Positions 56,787 to 64,000 of a stretch of DNA of 64,000 bases are shown here, in pieces. The notes under the pieces are model-generated. The model had not been told where the DNA came from and ran no database searches. It saw only the letters and a program-made list of their open reading frames with translations. A program made the position numbers and the translations under genes. Within the stretch, counting starts at the first letter, position 1, and every line of letters begins with the position of its first letter. This DNA is from Trebouxia sp. TZW2008 (taxonomy: Eukaryota; Chlorophyta; Trebouxiophyceae; Trebouxiales; Trebouxiaceae), in NCBI GenBank assembly GCA_002118135.1, contig BDIU01000414.1, forward strand, positions 1 to 64,000. Direction: 5' to 3'.

Positions 56787-59700
56787 CTATTTCGTTTGTA
56801 ACCTGCCAGCAGGAATCGCAGCCCCTTTGCATACGATCTGCCATGTTTTGCTATGTCCTGTGGGCTTCACAACAGAAAACCTCGCTGAGGTCATCTGCTC
56901 AGCGACCACCATGGCTGTCCTGGTGTGCAATGTTGGCTCTGTACAGCAGACTGTAGACTCCCCCTCTGCCAAGGCCATGAACAGAATCAGCTGATCCTGT
57001 AGCCTGCACTGCAAAGAGTTGATATCAGCACTTGGCTTCACAAAGCAGTTGCTTGCAGTCATATGCTTAGCCACTACCAAAGCTGTCCTGGTGTGTCTCA
57101 GAAGTTTTTCACTCACACGACACCGACTTTATATAACGCCGGTTCTCCCAGACCACAGTTGAGTTCATGCTATTTGGAACGTTGGCCCTGTACAACACAC
57201 TGGAGACTATCCTTCTGACGAGGCGATGAATAGCATCATCTGATCTTGTAGCCTGCACAACAAAGCATTGACAAAAGCAGCGTTTGGATATTTGTTCAAC
57301 AAATGCAATGCAGGTTTGTGATAGATATGTTGCATGCTCTGGTGTGCAGAGTCATGTTCGTGAAGAACACTCTAGACTCTCCCTCTGCCAATGCCATGAA
57401 CAAAATCAGCTGATCTTGAAGCCTGCACTCCATAGCATGGACGTGAGCAGTATCTTGACAAAACAGATGAGGTCCATGTTGTGCTGTGTCACGTTGGCTC
57501 TGTGCAGTAGATTATCAACTCTCCCCCTGCCAAGGCCATGAACAGCTGATCCTGTAGCCTGCACTTCAAAGGGTCAACATCAGCATCACCTCAACAACGC
57601 CACTTTTCATGCCAGCACTGCCTGAAAACGCAGCAGTGCATGGCTTGTGGAATTGCCAAAATGCAGGCATCAAGTCATCGTCAAGTTTTCTATGAGTGCT
57701 TACTGGTGGCGCTTCTGACTTGATACACACATGTTGGTGAGCAACTCATGTAAATCAGGGAGCTGGATCTTACCATTGGTTCACACATGCGCCACTCCAA
57801 ACAGCTTCTATGAGTTCATCAGCAGCGGTGTTGGCAATCTGCTCAGCTTGCGCTCCCCTTTCCCCAATGCCAGCAGCGTTAAGCCTTGACTCATACAAAA
57901 TGTGCATTGCATCATGTGGAACAGAGTGAACCCTGACAACAACGCCTCACCACTGGTCTACACAAGCACCGCTCCAGACAGCTTCTATCAACTCATCAGC
58001 AGCAGTGTTGGCAATCTGCTCCGCTGGGACACCTCTTTCTCCAATGCCAGAAGCTCCTAACAAACAGCTAGTGCTGGTCTCTGCCACAATGATGATGCCT
58101 GTTCCATCACCTAAAGCTTTCTCCTGAGGCTCAGCCACTGTCTCACACTGTATTGGGATGTGCTTCAGGTTCTGCACGCACACAAATTATCCTGATGATG
58201 CCTGTTTCATTGCATGAGGCTTTCTCTGGACACTCAGCCACTGTCTCACAATGTAGTCGGAGTGTTGAGTTGTGCACAGACGTAGATCTGTGACAGCTTT
58301 GTTACTGACATCGCACTTGTGCACTTGTTGCAGGCAGCCAGTGCTAGTCACTGCCAGCATGAAGATGCCTTTTCCATTGTCTAACGTGTTTGTGGAGCCT
58401 CAGCAACTCTTTGACGCATGTGTTTGAATGTACTTCAGCTTCTGTTGCAAGCAATGTCAGGTTTGTATGCAGTCTGCTGGCAGCCCAATCTGATGTATAT
58501 CAACAGACTGAGACTTGTGTGCTTCCTGCCACCTCACCATCTGGAGCATGCTGACCTAGCTCATACTTTTCACTGAACCAAGCTCTACTTCACACGCATT
58601 GCGAAAGGCACCGTCAACGCTATTGACACAACTGCCAACACAGACAGCACTGCCAACAAGACTCCTGAAATGATTCAACTTGAATTGACGGATTGCACAC
58701 AATGCTGTGTTGATCATGTCACCTGCTTAATGTTGACGCGAGCAGCTTCTACCATTCTCTCAGCAACAGTCCCCTTCACCCTTCCTGCATGTTAACGCGA
58801 GACATGGTGACATAACCTTTCCAACAGCATGATATCTTTCAAAACCGGTACTGCCCAGTATTCCATTGGCCGGCTCTGCAGCAGCTCCTTCACGCCATTG
58901 AATGTGTTGTACTGGGCTCCAAAACAGATGAAGACAGAGCAATTTGAGAGCTCATGAAGCGATATACACGGCTCATCAGCATTCAGACTGCTTGGTGAGC
59001 TCAAGTGTCATAGACGCAAGCTGTAGCCCTGACATGCACGCCTGTTTGAGTACAACTGCTCTGGCGTTTCAAGTGACACGGACACGTTATGCCTTCTGAC
59101 ACAAGCGCTGAGTGTGTGTGCAACCTCAGTCCTGTCTCAGGCTGTCTTTGTTTCATCATCACAGCAAGGACATGTTCCAGCGTCAAAAATCAGATGTCCT
59201 TCCAGCCATGATGAAACAAGCCAGCCTGACAAGACAGCACTTGGGCGTCACACAACTAGCACCTCTACTACTGTGTGGAAGCTACAGTGATTTCTCCTTG
59301 TATGACTGCACTGGTGACCAGCACACTTGTGTTCAACCCCAATTACTAATACTTTTACTCAGAAGCATCAGTAACCCAGCCGCATTGTCTTTACAACAAG
59401 TATATCCTGATACCAGGTGCCCTTGAAGTAAGAAGTTGATGTGTGTGTGATCATTGTGATCATTGTGGTTTCTGTCAAGCGGCTGATAGGGGCAATCACC
59501 TGCAGTGTGGGCCATGATCTTGATGTTGGTCACTTGGCCTTGGTCAGTCAGATGAATGGCAGGCAGGCATGCGCCCTCAGGCAGTGCTGTAACAGACAGC
59601 AGCAGCCGACCACCACCCTACATCAAAAGGCGACATCATCTGACAGTCAAGATCACTTGCCAGAATTAGAACAGGTCAGACGCCTGTCAAACCTCACTGA

Positions 59701-62348
59701 CGTAGCAGTGTTGTCTAATGAACACAGCCCACCTGTTATCAGCAGTTGCCTTATCATATCACAGATCTGTATGAGTCACCCCTTATCACCTTGAAACACA
59801 GGCATGCCAGGTAGATGCAGGACTTGTACAGAACAATGGTGGCCAGGTATGCCACCTCCAGGCAGAGCTGCAGCAGACAATGGCAGCCGACCACCACTTG
59901 CTATACGATGGCTACAGGGGGCAACGCACAAGACATGAACAATGCTTTTCTTTGGAAAGAAAATGCGCTTCTGTAGATTGGTACTAGCCTCAACTCCTTG
60001 CAACCGCCGCAGCATGGGCACCAGGACCTGCTAAACACAAGCCATGCTGTATGTAGGTCACAGGGGCCAGGCAAGATATGCATGAAGCTGACTTGCCTTT
60101 GGGAAGAAAGCACGCTTCTGTAGTTCAATTCTGACTTGAACACCCTGCAGCCATTGCAGCATGGGCAGCAGAATCTGCTAAACACAAGCCATGCTGTGTG
60201 CAGGTCAAACGGGCCAGGCACAAGATCTATACAAAGACAGCTTGCCTTTGGGAAGAAACCACGCTTCTGCAGGTCTATGCTGGCCTCAATGCCTTGCAGC
60301 CGCTGCAGCATGGGCAGCAGGACTTGCTGAATGTAGGCCACAGGAGGCGCCATTGATGCATCTGTGCCACCTCTCAAGTCCAGCACTGACGTCTGTGCAT
60401 TTGGGGTTCCTTCGATGGATTGGGTGTTGTGAGCTGCCATGACCAGGCAAGGCATTGCTGCCTGAAAGAGGACATAGAAAAATGGCTTGTTTTTGAATAG
60501 AATGGCCATTTTCAGCTGTGATCATCGTATGAACAGGCCACAGGAGGGGCCTTTGGTGCATCTGTGCTGCCTTCCATGTCTGAAAGTGATGTCTGTGCAT
60601 CTGTTATTGGCTCAACTGGTCAACTGTTGTGAACTGCCATGACCAAGCATGGCACCGCTGCCTGAAAGCAGACATAAAAAGCTGTCAGGCGTGCAAATAT
60701 GGTCAAAATCTTCAGCTGTGATCACTATGTTTGTAGGCCGTAGGAGGCGCCATTGATGCATCTGTGCTGCCTCTCAAGTCCAGCATTGATGTCTGTCCAT
60801 TTGGGATTCCTTTGATGGGTCGTATGTCGTGAGATGCCATGACCAGGCAAGGCATTGCGGCCCGGAAGCAGACACACAGAGCAGCAGTGTTGCAGTTGTG
60901 ATGTGAAATTTTAGCTGTGATCATCATGTGGACAGCTCACAGGAGGGGCCATTGATGCATCGGTGCCACCTCTCAAATCCAGTACTGATGTGTGTACATT
61001 TCGCATCTCCTGAAGTGGATGGATGTTGTGAGCTGTGGTGACTAGGCAAGGCATTACGGCCTGAAGGCAGACACAGAGGCTGTGGGTGTGCAGCCTGATG
61101 GGGCTTCCTCAGTATGAGCCTCATAAATGTAGACAACAGGAGGGGCTATTGATGCATCTGTTCCACCTCTCAACTCCCACACAGAAGAATGTGCAGTTGG
61201 CAACACCTCAATGGGTTGGGTATGGTGAGCTGCCATGACCAGGCAAGGCATTGCTGCCTGAAAACACAATGAAAAATTTGGCTAAGCAGAGGCGGAAAGT
61301 ACATTAAATTGCAGCAAAAGCAGTTCCTGCGTCGGCAACAAACACACATTGGGATGCGCATGACTGGTGTTGCTGCAGCATTGGAACGAGGTCTGCTGCC
61401 AGGTGCCTGAAGGAAGACGACTTTTACATCATGCAACCAGACGCTATACAGTGACTAATTTCTCCAACAACTTTTTTGTCACCATGAGTTTGTCTTTGAA
61501 TCAAGCTGTCCTTACTCACAGGTGCCACTGCACTTAGAATGCAGAGACTGGGTTCCCAATTGCATCGTGCTTGCATCAAGTCTGTCTACACATTCAGTGT
61601 CCATACAAGGAGAAGTTATTGTACAAGTGATGCATGAGTGCACACCTGAGCAAGCAGCATGCAGCTGCCTGCAGTCTTGGTGTCAGCTAAATGGTGTCCA
61701 CTGGTGATATGTCGAGGATGTAAACTGATTTCTGTTGAGCCTATTTTGCCTCCTTGCAATTTGCCTTGGCAAACTTCTGCCACCAGCTGTAATCCAGCCA
61801 GATGCTGAGCTCTCAGGCCAGGCTTGCTGCGACCAGCCCTGATTTTGGTGACGTTGATGGGTGCGGCGGTGATGGCAGACAGTGCTGCAGCATTCCGGAG
61901 GATCTGCCCTCCTCCTTCCAGCATGCTGCCTGTACAAGCGCAAGACTCATGATAACCGGGGTCGTTGTTAGTCGCTTTGCGACGAGGGGAAAAGGGATGA
62001 CACCCTTCGTGACATTTTCTTGAATGAAGAAAACGATGAGCACTCACCGTCTATGTGCAACTCCTGGGAAGCCGAAGCTGACTCAGGTGCATCGGCTGCA
62101 GCCATGACGCTGCCGCAGACAACCGTGGCCAAACGGGAAGTCGTGATGGCACGCTGGAGGCCCCGTGTGCCTGAAGATCTCTTGTTGAATCCGGCAGCGC
62201 TGGGCGCCCGAGCTGCTTTGTGAGCTACTCTTCTAGTGATCAAGCTGCAAAGACCCGAACCAGCCTCGGCAAGCGGTCTCGCCGCCCAGATGCTTGCCCC
62301 ACAACGCAAAATACGACACTCCAGTGTGCACGAGTTATACGGCGGCAA
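56787..62348 (-). CDS. RTCA: RNA 3'-terminal phosphate cyclase, 7 exons
   Basis: Converts a 3'-phosphate RNA end to a 2',3'-cyclic phosphate using ATP. Exons (minus): 62048-62348, 61646-61929, 60246-60461, 59500-59617, 58723-58784, 57951-58171, 56787-57003; phases close at 472 aa. From the internal Met at 62105 the product is 391 aa, close to the usual family length. The extra 81 residues ([21 protein letters not shown]...) resemble an organelle transit peptide. Motifs: [92 protein letters not shown]. The catalytic His is expected in [15 protein letters not shown]. The third intron has a GC donor (CAAAG|GCAAGC). Five exons have decayed copies alongside. It shares a divergent promoter with the glycosidase gene. 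Confidence 0.92.
57004..57560 (-). repeat. Upstream copies of cyclase exon 7
   Basis: The exon start (plus strand GCCATGAACAGAATCAGCTGATCCTGTAGCCTGCAC) at about 56973-57010 recurs at about 57222-57256, 57393-57428 and 57532-57562. There are also HTRTA-type fragments at 57060-57100. Only the lowest-coordinate copy is contiguous with the stop codon. Confidence 0.88.
57770..57895 (-). repeat. Downstream copy of cyclase exon 6 end
   Basis: On the minus strand this codes [27 protein letters not shown], matching the functional exon 6 end at 57951-58060 closely, with a donor-like GTGAACC. The copy is young. Confidence 0.88.
58190..58450 (-). repeat. Two upstream copies of cyclase exon 6 start
   Basis: Minus-strand segments matching AACCTGAAGCACATCCCAATA...GTGGCTGAG...AAAGC occur at about 58190-58275 and 58340-58450. 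They are decayed copies of the acceptor side of exon 6 (starts 58171). Confidence 0.75.
59800..59910 (-). repeat. Decayed copy of cyclase exon 4 start
   Basis: The minus-strand AGTGGTGGTCGGCTGCCATTGTCTG...CTGCCTGGAGGTGGCATACCTGGCC parallels the functional exon 4 (GGTGGTGGTCGGCTGCTGCTGTCTG...CTGCCTGAGGGCGCATGCCTGCC). It lies about 280 bp upstream in the transcript. Confidence 0.75.
60000..60245 (-). repeat. Two downstream copies of cyclase exon 3 end
   Basis: Segments coding versions of [27 protein letters not shown] lie at about 60100-60175 ([13 protein letters not shown]...LQKRAFFPK) and 59965-60030 ([13 protein letters not shown]...LQKRIFFPK). The first keeps the GC-type donor AAAG|GCAAG. 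Confidence 0.9.
60540..61262 (-). repeat. Four upstream copies of cyclase exon 3 start, ~200-bp period
   Basis: The segment coding [14 protein letters not shown]...[15 protein letters not shown] (functional at 60246-60461) recurs with starts near 60664, 60868, 61062 and 61260, at 194-204 bp spacing. The one at 61260 keeps an acceptor (TTTTCAG) and a long open frame; others have frameshifts. Confidence 0.92.
61447..61622 (-). mobile_element. MITE-like element, diverged, in cyclase intron 2
   Basis: Starts TACAGTGACTAATTTCTCC and ends AAGGAGAAGTTATTGTA. The interior has GCTGTCCTTACTCACAG, GCACTTAGAATGCAGAGACT and GCATCAAGTCTGTC. Its end lies about 22 bases inside the intron from the exon 2 donor at 61646. 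Confidence 0.7.
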
Positions 62349-62722
62349 CCGTTGAGAGGGCTTGCGGGTGCCGACTGCTCAGACGCACTCTGACAAGTGC
62401 ATGCACTTCTCCATCAGGTCAATAGAGTCGCTACAGGCCATGCTGGGAGGTCACAGACGCATGCGGTCACAACGAGAAAGCTGTCTCCAGTCGGGCCTGA
62501 GCAATCAGCTGCCAGTTGATTGCCAATTGACCCGTTGAGAGTCGCCATAGCAATTGCCGCTGCAGCTGCGCAGCATGCAAAGCTCAAAGCCTGCATCGAT
62601 TGCTGACTGATCGCCGCTTCGCTTCAGCTCGAGGTTGCTTGAGACGAGAAAGAGCTATACTTGCAGACTGGCGCAGTAACAGCCTGCCCTCGGCGCTATT
62701 GACGACACCTCGCTACCTAAGC
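62349..62722. promoter_or_regulatory. Divergent intergenic region, cyclase / glycosidase
   Basis: A 374-bp region (617 bp if the cyclase starts at 62105) between divergent start codons. No clear motif was recognised. Confidence 0.4.
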
Positions 62723-64000
62723 ATGAGCAGCACAGACTGGAAGGGACGAGTGTCCAAGCTGTACGATCAGATCGCCGGCAGCGTGAGCTCACAGCTGCAC
62801 ATCGCATGCTTGTAAGAATGCATTCAGCAACCTTGGCTGGATCGATGACGTCCTGCGCGACTGCAGGTGACATCGCAGTCAACCATTGTGGTCAGCGCAG
62901 AAGTGAAGGCCGCTCTGCAGCAGCAGCAGCCAGTGGTTGCGCTCGAAAGCACCATCATCAGCCATGGCATGCCATATCCAAAGAACTACCAGACAGCGCT
63001 GGAAGTGGAAGCAGTTGTCAGAGCACACGGAGCAGTACCTGCCACAGTGGCAGTGCTCTCAGGTAGTGCAGCATCACTCTAGTTTCTAGAGTGCCAGACA
63101 GGCCACAACCATGCTCAAGTATGCATCCATGTTCAATGCACAATTCCCAATGCTTTGCGCATTGACTGACTAAGAGTAACATGTTTCTGCATTGCAAGCG
63201 TCAACATCACATGGCATGCGCCATCATCACATGGCTTAAATGATGATGTTGAGATGATCTTGTGCATTTCAAGCACCATCATCACATGGCATACAAAGCA
63301 ATTATAATTGCAGGAGTGCCACATGTGGGTCTGAGTCAAAGCCAAATCCATGACCTGGCAAAGAAAGGCCTGAAAGTGCAGAAGACATCAAGACGAGACC
63401 TGGCATATGTTATGACCAAGAAACTTGATGGTTCCACTACTGTCTCTGCCACAATGGTTCTGGCTGCAAGAGCAGGCATTGCAGTGTTTGTTACAGGAGG
63501 TACGCAGCATGACCATGCCATGATGCATGCTGAAATGTTTGCAGTACTGTTTGTGACAGGAGGTACGCAGCATGGCTGTGCAATGGCACATATGCAGCAT
63601 GAACATGCACCAATGTCAATCCATGCATGGTTGCACTGCTAATATCAGGCATTGTTGTGTTTGTGACAGGAGGTATGCAGCGTGACTATGCCATGGCACA
63701 TATGCAGCACGAATATGCCATGGCACATATACAGCACTACTATGTCGTGACATGTATGCATTGTGACTACGCCACAACAGATGCTTAGAAGCCTCAAGAG
63801 TGCCAAGTGAAACTGCTGCACAAAGTGCTGGAGTGGACACTGTGACTTGCACTCACCACTGCATTGGAGGTAATGTATGGTGCGAATGTGCTGTGATCAC
63901 CGTTGCATGTGCGTAGCATCATGAAAGCTGTTTTCTTGCCAATTAAACAATGCCAAGTGCAAAGTAGCATGCCCAGCGCTAATTGTAAGGTAGCAATCCT
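62723..64000 (+). CDS. Pseudouridine-5'-phosphate glycosidase, 5' part (runs off the window)
   Basis: Splits pseudouridine 5'-phosphate into uracil and ribose 5-phosphate (PsuG/IndA family, PUMY in plants). Exons seen: 62723-62782, 62867-63062, 63314-63499; the phase at the end is 1 and further exons must lie beyond 64000. Motifs: [18 protein letters not shown], the start of the catalytic domain; [59 protein letters not shown], which includes the conserved SRRDL and the ribose-phosphate-binding region. The first exon encodes RVSKLYDQI, close to a peroxisomal PTS2 (R-[LIV]-x5-[HQ]-[LA]), although the last position is I. The donor side of exon 3 is copied several times downstream. Confidence 0.88.
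63480..63775 (+). repeat. Copies of glycosidase exon 3 end and donor
   Basis: GCAGT(G/A)(T/C)TGTTTGT(T/G)ACAGGAGGTACGCAGCATGAC...GCCATG occurs at the functional donor (63499) and again at about 63540-63600 and 63650-63715. A simpler repeat GCCATGGCACATAT(G/A)CAGCAC continues to about 63740. Confidence 0.88.

Noticed and set aside
58792..59004. 70-codon minus-strand frame in cyclase intron 4 as part of the enzyme
   Set aside because: It does not match the family; the needed segment (VAERMVEAA) is supplied by the 62-base exon at 58723-58784.
59776..60021. Apparent [18 protein letters not shown] coding segment as the cyclase GGG block
   Set aside because: The true block is [15 protein letters not shown] at 59500-59617, which joins in phase 0. 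The other is a decayed copy read in the wrong frame.

Overview
The window is nuclear DNA from an intron-rich eukaryote, most likely a green alga. The gene set is plant-like: a CASTOR/POLLUX-type channel, a nuclear-encoded plastid-type ClpP with a transit-peptide-like leader, a plant cysteine oxidase/ADO-type thiol dioxygenase, and a pseudouridine-5'-phosphate glycosidase with a near-PTS2 leader. A short interstitial array of TTTAGGG/TTTTAGGG repeats also fits. There is no sign of bacterial operons or ribosome binding sites. The narrower placement (for example Trebouxiophyceae) is a guess.

Layout, left to right. A CASTOR/POLLUX-like channel (+, 386-9137, 15 exons). A secreted Pro/Ala/Ser/Thr-rich protein with LPQISF repeats (+, 9955-12475). 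An intronless F-box/leucine-rich protein (-, 13013-14104). A poly-C/N assembly gap near 14.3 kb. A CWF19-like protein 1 / CwfJ family gene with an internal RRM (+, 14476-34506), whose largest intron is about 11 kb and holds a ~174-bp satellite, an interstitial telomere patch and a ~228-bp repeat. A catalytic ClpP (-, 35044-37732). A SET-domain lysine methyltransferase (+, 38311-43419). A 40-bp minisatellite and about 1.7 kb with no confident gene. A GPR1/FUN34/SatP-type acetate transporter (+, 45721-48000). A SAM-domain protein with a UIM-like motif (-, 49001-52660). The thiol dioxygenase (+, 53319-56222). RNA 3'-terminal phosphate cyclase (-, 56787-62348). The 5' part of a pseudouridine-5'-phosphate glycosidase gene (+, from 62723, running off the end). 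Neighbouring genes do not form an obvious pathway. Several pairs are divergent (F-box/CWF19L1, ClpP/SET, SAM/dioxygenase, cyclase/glycosidase) and probably share short promoter regions.

The exon models were built by hand from GT/GC...AG junctions, reading-frame phase and family consensus. For eight genes the summed exon phases close exactly. For the SAM protein the middle is unresolved.

The most unusual property is how introns are built. In at least six genes the exon-intron junctions have been tandemly duplicated, often several times, so introns are full of decayed copies of the adjacent exon end plus its splice site. A family of ~160-180 bp MITE-like elements (CAGT...ACTG ends, TA flanks) is also scattered through introns. 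In two unrelated genes the intron begins exactly at the TA flank of such an element. Several introns appear to use GC rather than GT donors.
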